Assembly: GCF_003286915.1 (NCBI RefSeq)
Contig: NZ_QMFY01000001.1
Location: 992,001 to 1,056,000 of the forward strand
Direction: 5' to 3'
Length of the DNA: 64,000 nucleotides
Origin: Pseudochryseolinea flava
GTDB lineage: Bacteria > Bacteroidota > Bacteroidia > Cytophagales > Cyclobacteriaceae
Positions 18,691-27,227 of this stretch are shown here, in pieces. The notes beneath the pieces are model-generated. The model did no database searches. It had not been told where the DNA came from and worked only from the letters and a program-made list of their open reading frames with translations. The stretch's first letter is position 1; every line of letters begins with the position of its first letter. The translations under genes were made by a program, and so were the position numbers.

Positions 18691-20349
18691 ATGACGGAAG
18701 AAAAAAGCCTGAACTTTCTTGAAGAGATCATTGAAAACGACCTGAAAGCAGGAAAGTATAAAAGCATCATCACCCGTTTTCCTCCAGAGCCAAATGGTTA
18801 TTTGCATATGGGCCATGCCAAGAGTATTTGCTTGAACTTCGGCCTTGCACTGAAATATGGCGGGAAAACCAACCTGAGATTTGATGACACAAACCCTGTT
18901 ACAGAAGAAACAGAGTATGTAGAGAGTATTAAAAATGATATTCAGTGGCTAGGTTTTCAATGGGCTGAAGAACTGTATGCTTCCGATTACTTCGAAAAAC
19001 TTTATGCATTCGCGGTGATGCTGATTAAAAAAGATCTGGCTTACGTTGACGACAGCTCCAGCGAAGAGATTGCCAAACAGAAGGGAACGCCAACGCAACC
19101 TGGAACAAATAGTCCCTTTCGCAGTCGTAGTGTAGAAGAGAACCTAACACTTTTTGCAGACATGCGGGCCGGGAAATATAAGGATGGCGAGAAAGTACTT
19201 CGCGCTAAGGTTGACATGGCTCACATTAACATGCACATGCGTGACCCGCTGATGTATCGTATCAAGCATGCCCATCATCATCGCACGGCAAACAACTGGT
19301 GTATTTATCCGATGTACGATTTTGCTCACGGTCAAAGCGATTCAATCGAAACCATTACGCATAGTATCTGCACGTTGGAATTTATTCCGCACCGCGAACT
19401 GTACGACTGGTTTATCAAGAATCTCGAGATCTATCCGTCACATCAGTATGAGTTTGCACGTTTGAATATGACGTACACGGTGATGAGCAAGCGCAAACTT
19501 CTTCAACTAGTCAATGAAAAACATGTTGCGGGATGGGATGATCCGCGTATGCCTACATTGAGTGGCGTTCGCAGGAGAGGATATACGCCGAAAAGTATTC
19601 GCGAATTCTGTGAGAAGATTGGTGTTGCAAAACGTGAAAACTTGATCGATGTTGGGTTGCTTGAATTTTGTGTTCGCGAAGATCTCAACAAAATATCACA
19701 GCGTAGAATGGTGGTTTTCGATCCATTGAAGGTTGTGATCACAAACTATCCAGATGGGAAATCGGAAACGCTCACCAGTGAGGATAATACGGAAGATGCA
19801 AACGCCGGCCATCGTGAAGTTCCTTTCAGCAAGGAAATTTATATCGAACAAGAGGACTTCATGGAAGTTGCGCCGAAGAAATATTTCCGACTTGCTCCAG
19901 GACAAATGGTACGTTTGAAAAGCGCTTACATCATCAAGTGTGATGAAGTGATCAAAGATGTTTCTGGAAAGATCACTGAGCTTCGTTGCAGCTACATTCC
20001 TGAAAGTAAGAGTGGTTCAGATACTTCGGGCATTAACGTGAAAGGAACTATTCATTGGGTAAGTATTCCGCATGCCGTAAAAATCGAAACGCGCTTGTAC
20101 GACAGACTTTTCAAAGTAGAAAATCTCGGAGAAGCAGAAGGTGACTTCAAAGAATATTTAAATCCCGACTCGTTGCAGGTACAAGTTGCTTATGCAGAGC
20201 CGGCGATAACTTCTGCAAAAGAATCTGAGCGCTATCAGTTTTTAAGAAAAGGATATTTTGCACTCGATCCAGATTCTTCAAAAGATAAATTTATCTTCAA
20301 TCGCACGGTTACGCTCAGGGATATGTGGGCGAAGGAAGCGAAAAAATAG
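18691..20349 (+). CDS. glnS: Glutaminyl-tRNA synthetase
   Basis: A 552-residue class I synthetase that charges tRNA-Gln directly. The GlnRS form of the HIGH motif, PPEPNGYLHMGHAKS, starts at residue 31, and the KMSKS-type motif is VMSKRKL near residue 268. The eukaryote-like GlnRS beta-barrel anticodon domain fills the C-terminal half. With GlnRS present, the cell need not rely on the GatCAB amidation route for tRNA-Gln. A long inverted repeat follows its stop. Confidence 0.97.
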   Translation: MTEEKSLNFLEEIIENDLKAGKYKSIITRFPPEPNGYLHMGHAKSICLNFGLALKYGGKTNLRFDDTNPVTEETEYVESIKNDIQWLGFQWAEELYASDYFEKLYAFAVMLIKKDLAYVDDSSSEEIAKQKGTPTQPGTNSPFRSRSVEENLTLFADMRAGKYKDGEKVLRAKVDMAHINMHMRDPLMYRIKHAHHHRTANNWCIYPMYDFAHGQSDSIETITHSICTLEFIPHRELYDWFIKNLEIYPSHQYEFARLNMTYTVMSKRKLLQLVNEKHVAGWDDPRMPTLSGVRRRGYTPKSIREFCEKIGVAKRENLIDVGLLEFCVREDLNKISQRRMVVFDPLKVVITNYPDGKSETLTSEDNTEDANAGHREVPFSKEIYIEQEDFMEVAPKKYFRLAPGQMVRLKSAYIIKCDEVIKDVSGKITELRCSYIPESKSGSDTSGINVKGTIHWVSIPHAVKIETRLYDRLFKVENLGEAEGDFKEYLNPDSLQVQVAYAEPAITSAKESERYQFLRKGYFALDPDSSKDKFIFNRTVTLRDMWAKEAKK

Positions 20350-20365
20350 CTTTTGGAATAGATTC

Positions 20366-20428
20366 AAGTTACAAGCCTCAAGTTACAAGCATTCAAACTT
20401 GCAACTTGAGGCTTGCGGCTTGTAACTT
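20366..20428. repeat. Long intergenic inverted repeat, possible bidirectional terminator
   Basis: The arms AAGTTACAAGCC and GGCTTGTAACTT form the outer stem, and CAAGTTACAAG / CTTGCAACTTG (one mismatch) form an inner stem. The element lies between the convergent genes glnS and ridA. It shares a 12-base word, CAAGTTACAAGC, with an inverted repeat at 53799-53869. It may act as a terminator or belong to a dispersed repeat family. Confidence 0.75.
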
Positions 20429-20808
20429 TATTTAACGGCGATACACGAAATCTCTACATTCACATCTTTTGGAAGTCTGCTCACTTCGACCGTTTCGCGG
20501 GCAGGAGGATTTGCTGTGAAATACTTGCCGTAGATTTCATTGACCCTTGGGAAATTGTTCATGTCTTTCAAAAAGATCGAGCATTTCACGACGTTTGAAA
20601 AATCCATTTCTGCGGCAGTTAGAATTTCTTGGAGATTTGACATGACTTGCGCAGTCTCTTCTTCGATTGATCCTTTTAAGATATTACCTGTGGATTGTTG
20701 AATAGCGATTTGACCGCTTACAAACAGCATATTGCCCGATTGCACAGCCTGGCTATACGGACCTATAGGTGCAGGGGCCTTTTCAGAATAAACTATCTTT
20801 TTTGACAT
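20428..20808 (-). CDS. RidA family deaminase (YjgF/YER057c/UK114)
   Basis: A 126-residue soluble trimeric protein that hydrolyses reactive enamine/imine intermediates from PLP enzymes. The sequence is close to the canonical RidA: APAPIGPYSQAVQSGNMLFVSGQI at the N-terminus, the Arg of VNEIYGKYF...PARETVEVSRLP near residue 105, and VEISCIAVK at the end. It is a single-gene unit converging with glnS. Confidence 0.93.
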   Translation of the reverse strand: MSKKIVYSEKAPAPIGPYSQAVQSGNMLFVSGQIAIQQSTGNILKGSIEEETAQVMSNLQEILTAAEMDFSNVVKCSIFLKDMNNFPRVNEIYGKYFTANPPARETVEVSRLPKDVNVEISCIAVK

Positions 20809-20875
20809 GATGTGCGTTTTAAAATTTAATTTAGGAAAGTCAAAAATAACGATCTACTGAGCATTTCTCTGAACT

Positions 20876-21541
20876 ATGAAAATTTTAATCATTGGTGAGG
20901 ATTCAAATTTGCAGGAGTGTAAGCAAAAATTCGGCGACGAGCATCAGTATACTTTATCAGATGCCCATCGTGAGGCCGATAAATTGTTGGAAGATTACGA
21001 GCTTGTAATTGATTTTATGATCGATGAAGCGCCGGAGCAAATCGAGATTTATTTCAATTATCAGGGTACAGTTTTGCTCAACACCACGAAGATTACACTT
21101 ACAGAGTTAACCTTTCACAATAGGCACAAGATCAAGTCAAAAATATTTGGCTTTAACGGACTGCCTACTCTTGTTAATCGCGAGCTTCTAGAGGTTAGTT
21201 GCATTGATTCAAGTGATGAGATGTTACTCAAACAGCTTTGTGATGGCCTTAAAACAAAATTTACGCGTGTGGACGATCGCGTTGGCTTGGTTACGCCAAG
21301 GGTAATCTGCATGATTATCAACGAGGCGTATTACACGGTTCAAGAAGGAACAGCATCACGAGAAGACGTCGACATGGCGATGAAGTTAGGAACCAATTAT
21401 CCTTATGGTCCTTTTGAATGGACTAAACGCATCGGCCTTCGACATGTTTATGAGGTGCTTGAGGCCGTTTACGAGGACACGAAAGATGAGCGCTATAAAA
21501 TTTGCCCCTTGTTGAAAAAGGAGTATCTGCGATCAGTATAA
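20876..21541 (+). CDS. 3-hydroxyacyl-CoA dehydrogenase-like protein with degenerate NAD domain
   Basis: A 221-residue protein. The C-terminal part (about residues 125-215) is a 3HCDH C-terminal domain with EGTASREDVDMAMKLGTNYP and YGPFEWTKRIG. The N-terminal 110 residues resemble a shortened Rossmann fold, but the expected GxGxxG is replaced by IIGEDSN, so NAD binding is doubtful. Full-length enzymes are about 280 residues or more. It may be a non-catalytic or altered relative. A shared bidirectional terminator separates it from glmS. Confidence 0.75.
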   Translation: MKILIIGEDSNLQECKQKFGDEHQYTLSDAHREADKLLEDYELVIDFMIDEAPEQIEIYFNYQGTVLLNTTKITLTELTFHNRHKIKSKIFGFNGLPTLVNRELLEVSCIDSSDEMLLKQLCDGLKTKFTRVDDRVGLVTPRVICMIINEAYYTVQEGTASREDVDMAMKLGTNYPYGPFEWTKRIGLRHVYEVLEAVYEDTKDERYKICPLLKKEYLRSV

Positions 21542-21572
21542 AAAAAGGGACAGTTTCCCGTCCCTAATTTTT
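21541..21572. terminator. Bidirectional terminator between convergent genes
   Basis: A short G/C stem (GGGAC / GTCCC) flanked by an A tract on the left and ATTTTTG on the right, so each strand gets a T tract. It lies between the 3HCDH-like gene and glmS. Confidence 0.7.
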
Positions 21573-21573
21573 G

Positions 21574-23409
21574 TTATTCTACTGTCACTGATTTTGCTAA
21601 GTTTCTAGGTTGATCTACGTTACAACCTCTCATCACAGCGATGTGATACGATAGCAGTTGTAAAGGAATCGTAGATACCATTGGCATTAACGCTTCATGC
21701 ACAGCCGGAACTTCGATTGTAAACTCTGACATTTTTGGAATCAGGTCATCACCTTCTGTAACGATGGAGATAACACGACCCTTACGTGCTTTCACTTCCT
21801 GAATGTTCGAAACAATTTTCTCGTAGGAAGAATCTTTTGTTGCGATAAACACCACAGGCATCTCTTCATCGATCAAAGCAATTGGTCCGTGTTTCATTTC
21901 AGCTGCAGGGTAACCTTCGGCATGGATGTATGAAATCTCTTTCAACTTCAGTGCACCTTCTAAAGCAACTGGGAAGTTGTAGCCACGGCCAAGATACAAG
22001 AAGTTTCGCGCGTCCTTAAAAGTTTCGGCAACAACCTGAATCTGCTCATTCAATTGCAATGCTTTCTCAACCTTTGATGGAATGTTTTCCATTTCTACCA
22101 GCAACTCATGAAGCTTTTGTTCTGTAATTGTTCCTTTCTTATTGGCGACAATGAGAGCAATCATGTTTAATACTGTGAGCTGTGCCGTAAATGCTTTTGT
22201 ACTAGCCACACCAATTTCAGGCCCTGCATGTGTATAGGCTCCTGCATGTGTTGTACGTGCAATAGATGAACCAACCACGTTACAGACGCCAAATATGATA
22301 GCGCCTTTTGATTTGGCAAGTTCGATCGCTGCAAGCGTGTCTGCCGTTTCTCCGGATTGTGAGATAGCAATGACTACATCACCTTCACGAATAATTGGAT
22401 TGCGATAACGGAACTCAGAGGCGTATTCAACTTCGACTGGGATTCGGCAGAATTCTTCGAAGAAATATTCTGCTACGAGACCTGCGTGCCACGAAGTACC
22501 ACAAGCCACGATAATGATGCGATCTGCGTTGACAAGCTTGTTCACATACTCGCGAAGTCCACCGAGTACAAGTCTTCCGGTTTGTGAATCAAGGCGACCA
22601 CGCATACAATCTTTAATGGAGCGTGTTTGTTCGAAAATTTCTTTAATCATGAAATGTTCGAAACCACCTTTCTCAATTGCCTCAAGCTCAAGGTCTACAG
22701 TTTGAATGTATGGCGTGAGCGGAAGATTAGCAGTGTTTGTAACGCTGAGTTTGCCATCGCGAATGACAGCGATCTCCTGATCGTTGAGGTACACGACTTC
22801 ATTGGTGTATTCTACAATCGGGGTGGCATCTGACGCCAAGAAGAACTCGTCTTTACCAACGCCAACAACCAGTGGACTGCCCTTACGCGCTGCCACGAGA
22901 AGGTCAGGGTCTTCAAGCGACATGATCACGACAGCATAGGCGCCGACTACTTTTGTTAAGGCAAGACGTACCGCTTCTTCAAGCGAGCATCCTTCGTTGT
23001 CCTTGATGTCTTCAATGAAATGAATAAAAACTTCGGTGTCGGTATCGCTTAAAAACTCGTGTCCCTTACGAAGTAACTCTTGTTTTAAGGCGTTGTAATT
23101 CTCGATAATACCGTTGTGAATGATCGCAAATTTCCCGGTTGCTGAGTAGTGAGGGTGAGCGTTCTTATCGTTTGGTTCACCGTGTGTTGCCCAGCGGGTG
23201 TGACCGATGCCGATGTGGCTTATTAGATTTTTGCCTTTTAGATATTCCTCAAGGTCGGAAACTTTTCCTTTCTTTTTATAAACGTTAAGACCGTCGTTTA
23301 ACAACGCTATTCCAGCGCTGTCATAGCCACGATACTCTAATCGTTTAAGTCCTTTAATGATTACTTCTTGGGCCTGGCGATGGCCGACGTATGCTACAAT
23401 GCCACACAT
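21574..23409 (-). CDS. glmS: Glutamine-fructose-6-phosphate aminotransferase (isomerising)
   Basis: Makes glucosamine-6-phosphate from fructose-6-phosphate and glutamine, the first step to UDP-GlcNAc, peptidoglycan and LPS. The 611-residue protein starts MCGIVAYVGHR with the catalytic Cys2 of the glutaminase domain. Two SIS domains follow (for example ISQSGETADTLAA), and it ends in LAKSVTVE, as in the family. It is the last gene of a minus-strand group with the DUF4270 and GT5-like genes, an order seen in other Bacteroidetes. Confidence 0.97.
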   Translation of the reverse strand: MCGIVAYVGHRQAQEVIIKGLKRLEYRGYDSAGIALLNDGLNVYKKKGKVSDLEEYLKGKNLISHIGIGHTRWATHGEPNDKNAHPHYSATGKFAIIHNGIIENYNALKQELLRKGHEFLSDTDTEVFIHFIEDIKDNEGCSLEEAVRLALTKVVGAYAVVIMSLEDPDLLVAARKGSPLVVGVGKDEFFLASDATPIVEYTNEVVYLNDQEIAVIRDGKLSVTNTANLPLTPYIQTVDLELEAIEKGGFEHFMIKEIFEQTRSIKDCMRGRLDSQTGRLVLGGLREYVNKLVNADRIIIVACGTSWHAGLVAEYFFEEFCRIPVEVEYASEFRYRNPIIREGDVVIAISQSGETADTLAAIELAKSKGAIIFGVCNVVGSSIARTTHAGAYTHAGPEIGVASTKAFTAQLTVLNMIALIVANKKGTITEQKLHELLVEMENIPSKVEKALQLNEQIQVVAETFKDARNFLYLGRGYNFPVALEGALKLKEISYIHAEGYPAAEMKHGPIALIDEEMPVVFIATKDSSYEKIVSNIQEVKARKGRVISIVTEGDDLIPKMSEFTIEVPAVHEALMPMVSTIPLQLLSYHIAVMRGCNVDQPRNLAKSVTVE

Positions 23410-23414
23410 AAAAA

Positions 23415-25028
23415 TTACTGGTTTGGTTCTACAGTAGGAATGGTATAGTAAATTCTAAGGACGATGTTATCCTTATCAAATGAAACCCTGTTTAATGTCT
23501 TTCCAGCGGTATGAAATCCATAAGGGATTGTTGTTGAAGAAGTCGGGCTATAAGGCGTTAGCAAAACTTTCGTGTAAGGCGTCTTTGCTTCATCTTTTTG
23601 AAGTAAGCTTTGAAAGAACAATCCCGCAGATCCTACATAACTCTTGTTGGTCTGAGAGTAGTTTAATGTCAAGAAGTTGCCGAGGTCATTCACAATATTT
23701 AACGTGCTATCGAATGGCACACCGTTGGCAGTAGAGAAACTATTTTGTCGATCGAAATTAACGTAGCCACGGTATAAGTTAAGGTTTGCAACCTCCTTGG
23801 TGTAATCGGAGTTCCGTCCCTGGTAACTGATTTTTTTGAATCGGTTATTGTCGTTAATGATCTTTACAATCAAGGTTGAAGGTGGACTATAGATGCCCGG
23901 TTCTTCAATATTTTTAATGACAAGTTCGGCAGAATTGACCAACATTTGGTCAATGGTATCAGCGAACTCTAAAACTTTTGAAAAGTCGACGACCGTGGCC
24001 ACACCAGTGGCTCCCTGGATGTAACGTCGATCGTCAGCGGGTTCAAACGGCTGATAGAAGTTTGTTAGTCCATCCAGTGTTGTACCAGCACGGTCACCCT
24101 CAATCGCATTGTAACTTACTAACTTGAAGAGGGAGTGATTCCCAAGGCCGATATCGGTTCTATAAATGGTGTTCTTCCTTTTGTCTTTATAAGTAAGACG
24201 TATAGTAGAATTCGGCAGGAAAAATCTAATAATCTTATCAGAAGTTTGGGGGACGATCGCAATACCTTTAAAAACATCCATAAAAATTTTAGGCGCTTCA
24301 GCAATTGTATCACGAAATACCTTCGAATTCATGAGGGTAAACAGTTCTTGACCAAAAGCATTGTCAAGCGTTGCTGTCACGAATGTGGAGTCTAATGTTT
24401 CATCGTTGGCTTCAGTGATGTATTTGTCGTAATCAACTTCTACGGATGCGGTCGCGATTGGTGTTGCATGATGCGGTATGCTTGATTTATTGAAATAAAT
24501 ACGCCTCCGGCTCGTGATAAATTCCACTGGCTTTTGTTGGCCTCCAGCAGTAGTTCGGATTGTGTCTATCGTTGATGATGGAAGCGATTCTGACAGTTTA
24601 TAAATGTTGTATGTCTGTGTCGTCTTGCTTTGCGCCCCATACACGTAGTAGTCTACAAGCAATCTAATTTCTGCGGAGACAAAAACAAGACTGTCGTTTA
24701 GTGTTAAACTGTCCTTCTTTGCGAGGTTAACTAGATTTGTGAGAGGATAAATCTGCGCAGTAGCGGATGCGGATACCTCACCGAATATAGGATCGATGTG
24801 TTTGCCGACAATCATTCGATTGAAATCGTTTGACGCGTCACCGTTTGAAGTACGAACCGAGTCAAGTAGTACAACACTACTTGTTACCGGTATTTCGACA
24901 AATCTACTTTGGAATTTTGGATTTGGATTTTTAAATCCGAGGGGACTGGTTTCTTCTGAGCAGGAGAAAAAAAATAGGGCAACGGCTAGTACAGCCAATT
25001 GCCCAAAACTCTTAACCGACAAGTTCAT
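23415..25028 (-). CDS. DUF4270 family lipoprotein
   Basis: A 537-residue exported protein of the DUF4270 family, found in Bacteroidetes. The N-terminus MNLSVKSFGQLAVLAVALFF is a signal peptide ending in FFSCSEE, with Cys as the likely lipid site. The rest is beta-rich with no catalytic motif visible. The ATG at 25028 fits the signal peptide; the frame stays open another 38 residues upstream, inside the next gene. It overlaps the GT5-like gene by 17 bases and glmS follows 5 bases after its stop. Function is unknown. Confidence 0.82.
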   Translation of the reverse strand: MNLSVKSFGQLAVLAVALFFFSCSEETSPLGFKNPNPKFQSRFVEIPVTSSVVLLDSVRTSNGDASNDFNRMIVGKHIDPIFGEVSASATAQIYPLTNLVNLAKKDSLTLNDSLVFVSAEIRLLVDYYVYGAQSKTTQTYNIYKLSESLPSSTIDTIRTTAGGQQKPVEFITSRRRIYFNKSSIPHHATPIATASVEVDYDKYITEANDETLDSTFVTATLDNAFGQELFTLMNSKVFRDTIAEAPKIFMDVFKGIAIVPQTSDKIIRFFLPNSTIRLTYKDKRKNTIYRTDIGLGNHSLFKLVSYNAIEGDRAGTTLDGLTNFYQPFEPADDRRYIQGATGVATVVDFSKVLEFADTIDQMLVNSAELVIKNIEEPGIYSPPSTLIVKIINDNNRFKKISYQGRNSDYTKEVANLNLYRGYVNFDRQNSFSTANGVPFDSTLNIVNDLGNFLTLNYSQTNKSYVGSAGLFFQSLLQKDEAKTPYTKVLLTPYSPTSSTTIPYGFHTAGKTLNRVSFDKDNIVLRIYYTIPTVEPNQ

Positions 25029-25815
25029 TATAGAGGTTGTAATACGATTCAGTATAATTTTCGTTTGTATCAATAGTTTCAACTTTCTTCTCTTTGATTT
25101 TCTTGAAGAGCCCTTCAAGCTTTTTATTATCGCCAGCGACAATAACGGCGTCAGAGAATTCTACACCAAGTTTAATGAATCCTTCGAAGTCGGCAGTCTT
25201 AAGATTACCAAGCATATTGTCTTCGATGTCCATCATTTTCACTTTGTCAAGAATGTCGCCCTTAAATTTGTGTGAGAAGGCATTGTTGTAGATCGTGAAA
25301 ACTGTCTTCGTGTTTTTAAACAACGGATCGTTTTTGTAAGTCGTTTTCAAATACAACGGAATGAAGCTGGTGATCCAATCGTTGCAATGCACAATATCGG
25401 GAGCCCATCCGAGTTTGCGGACAGTTTCGATAGCGCCTTTACAAAAGAAGATTGCACGTTCATCGTTGTCTTCGTAAAAATTGTCTTCTTTGTCGTGGAA
25501 AACAGATTTACGGTGGAAGTAATCTTCGTTATCGATGAAATAAACTTGAAGTTTAGCATTTGGGATTGAAGCAACCTTAATGATCAAAGGTTTTTCTTCG
25601 TCGCCCACTGTAATATTGATACCGGAAAGTCTTACTACTTCGTGCAACCGGTTCTTGCGCTCGTTGATAATTCCAAAGCGCGGTACCAGGATACGGATCT
25701 CCATTCCTTTCTCCTGCATTGCTTGCGGGAGTTTGCGAACAAAGTCAGCGACTTCAGAGGTTTGCAGGAAGGGGTTGATCTCACTGGCTACATACAGAAC
25801 GCGGAGTTTTGACAT
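25012..25815 (-). CDS. Stand-alone GT5 (starch/glycogen synthase N-terminal) domain protein
   Basis: A 267-residue protein matching only the N-terminal catalytic domain of GT5 glycogen/starch synthases: LRVLYVASEINPFLQTSEVADFVRKLP at the start and DIVHCNDWITSFIPLYLK in the middle. The KxGGL motif of active synthases is replaced (TSEVADF), and the entire C-terminal ADP-glucose-binding domain is absent. Such short forms are common in Bacteroidetes and may have a regulatory or other sugar-binding role. The ATG at 25815 fits the fold start. It diverges from panC. Confidence 0.8.
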   Translation of the reverse strand: MSKLRVLYVASEINPFLQTSEVADFVRKLPQAMQEKGMEIRILVPRFGIINERKNRLHEVVRLSGINITVGDEEKPLIIKVASIPNAKLQVYFIDNEDYFHRKSVFHDKEDNFYEDNDERAIFFCKGAIETVRKLGWAPDIVHCNDWITSFIPLYLKTTYKNDPLFKNTKTVFTIYNNAFSHKFKGDILDKVKMMDIEDNMLGNLKTADFEGFIKLGVEFSDAVIVAGDNKKLEGLFKKIKEKKVETIDTNENYTESYYNLYNELVG

Positions 25816-25851
25816 ATGTTTAATTTTAAAGTAGAACGGAAATTTGAGCCA

Positions 25852-25882
25852 CAAAATTACAAATAAATACCCCCATGATCAA
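25852..25882 (-). promoter_or_regulatory. Probable promoter of GT5-DUF4270-glmS group
   Basis: On the minus strand TTG (25882-25880) is followed after 20 bases by TAATTTTG (25859-25852), fitting the -33/-7 pattern of Bacteroidetes. The -7 element is 36 bases upstream of the GT5-like start. Confidence 0.45.
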
Positions 25883-25902
25883 CTTATTTTCAGTTTTCCC
25901 TA

Positions 25903-25910
25903 TATCTTTG
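25903..25910 (+). promoter_or_regulatory. Probable -7 element of panC promoter
   Basis: TATCTTTG matches TAnnTTTG exactly, 25 bases upstream of the panC ATG. No exact TTG is found at the -33 position. Confidence 0.5.
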
Positions 25911-25935
25911 CGACCCTTTGCCAAAATGGCCTAAA

Positions 25936-26778
25936 ATGGAGATTTTCAACGAAATAGCCCCATTAAAAGCCTTCTTAAAGGCTAAAAAACAAGCGCTTAA
26001 CTCCATTGGTCTGGTGCCGACGATGGGGGCGCTTCATAGTGGCCACATCTCACTGATCGAAGCCTCGAAAGCGGAGAATGACCTCACAGTCTGCTCGATC
26101 TTTGTTAACCCCGCCCAGTTTAACAATCCAAACGATCTTCAGCGCTATCCTCGTACACTAGATAAAGACACTTTATTGCTGAAAAAAGTTGAATGCGATG
26201 CGATTTTTTGTCCAGATAGTACGGAAATGTATCGCCATCAACCACTCATTAAATTTGATTTCGGCCATCTTGACAAGATCATGGAAGGAAAGTTTCGACC
26301 TGGTCACTTTAGTGGCGTTGCACTTGTCGTGTCGAAGCTCTTTAATATCGTCGAGCCGCATCATGCCTATTTCGGACAGAAGGACTGGCAACAATATTCC
26401 ATTATTCGTCAGTTGGTCGACGATTTAAACTTCAATCTCATATTGCATAGTGTGCCGACGTCGCGCGAGCCTGATGGACTCGCGATGTCGTCGAGAAACT
26501 TGCGATTGAACGAATCTCAGCGTCAAAAAGCAATTGTTTTTTTTGAGGCACTTACATTCGCGAAAAGAGCGTTGAACGACGGTGCGCCGCTTGTGCAAGT
26601 GCAGCAGAAGGTGATGCAATTGGTAGAAAAAGATGCTGAAATAAAGCTTGAGTACTTTGAGCTTGCCGATAGCAAAAACTTAAATCTCCTTGAAAACGTT
26701 AAGGGTGCAAGTCAGCCAATTATGTGTATTGCTGGCTTTGTAGGAGAAATCAGATTGATCGATAACATGTTCTTGTGA
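25936..26778 (+). CDS. panC: Pantothenate synthetase
   Basis: Condenses pantoate and beta-alanine with ATP to make pantothenate. The 280-residue protein shows LVPTMGALHSGHISL with the HxGH motif at H34-H37, the pantoate-binding region KLFNIVEPHHAYFGQKDWQQ and the AMSSRN (KMSKS-like) motif. An in-frame TTG at 25918 lies in the leader next to the promoter; the ATG at 25936 is preferred. The next enzyme of the route's beta-alanine branch, panD, follows after 60 bases. Confidence 0.96.
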   Translation: MEIFNEIAPLKAFLKAKKQALNSIGLVPTMGALHSGHISLIEASKAENDLTVCSIFVNPAQFNNPNDLQRYPRTLDKDTLLLKKVECDAIFCPDSTEMYRHQPLIKFDFGHLDKIMEGKFRPGHFSGVALVVSKLFNIVEPHHAYFGQKDWQQYSIIRQLVDDLNFNLILHSVPTSREPDGLAMSSRNLRLNESQRQKAIVFFEALTFAKRALNDGAPLVQVQQKVMQLVEKDAEIKLEYFELADSKNLNLLENVKGASQPIMCIAGFVGEIRLIDNMFL

Positions 26779-26838
26779 CGTGGACAAGATGTTGTTTGAT
26801 CTATAGAAATGGGTTTAAAAATATAATTTTCAACCACC

Positions 26839-27186
26839 TTGAGAATAGAAGTTTTAAAGTCGAAAATTCACCGCGCGAAGATCACTCAGGCTGAGCTTCA
26901 TTATGTAGGCAGTATTTCAATTGATGAGGATTTGATGGAAGCAGCAAATCTCATTGAAGGCGAAAAGGTAACGGTTGTAAACGTTAACAACGGCGAACGT
27001 CTTGAAACGTACGTCATCAAAGGTGACCGTGGAACAGGTATGGTCTGTTTAAATGGTCCCGCTGCGCGCAAAGCACAAGTAGGAGATATCGTCATCATTA
27101 TATCGTATGCTTCAATGAAGTTTGAAAAAGCAAAGCAGTTCAAGCCTACGATCATTTTTCCGACACCGGATAATAAGTTACCTTGA
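26839..27186 (+). CDS. panD: Aspartate 1-decarboxylase
   Basis: Makes beta-alanine from aspartate, the other pantothenate precursor. The 115-residue proenzyme carries the self-cleavage site G24-S25 in HYVGSISID, which yields the pyruvoyl group, and later the conserved [12 protein letters not shown]. The start is a TTG at 26839: the family's N-terminus [16 protein letters not shown] begins exactly there, and the first in-frame ATG would remove the cleavage site. Confidence 0.96.
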   Translation: MRIEVLKSKIHRAKITQAELHYVGSISIDEDLMEAANLIEGEKVTVVNVNNGERLETYVIKGDRGTGMVCLNGPAARKAQVGDIVIIISYASMKFEKAKQFKPTIIFPTPDNKLP

Positions 27187-27227
27187 TGAAATTTTAACTT
27201 TATTTTCATCACAACCCCAAGCTTCGG

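Noticed and set aside
25012-25815. Glycogen synthase pseudogene
   Set aside because: The short form is regular, uninterrupted and common in the phylum, so it is more likely a real separate protein.
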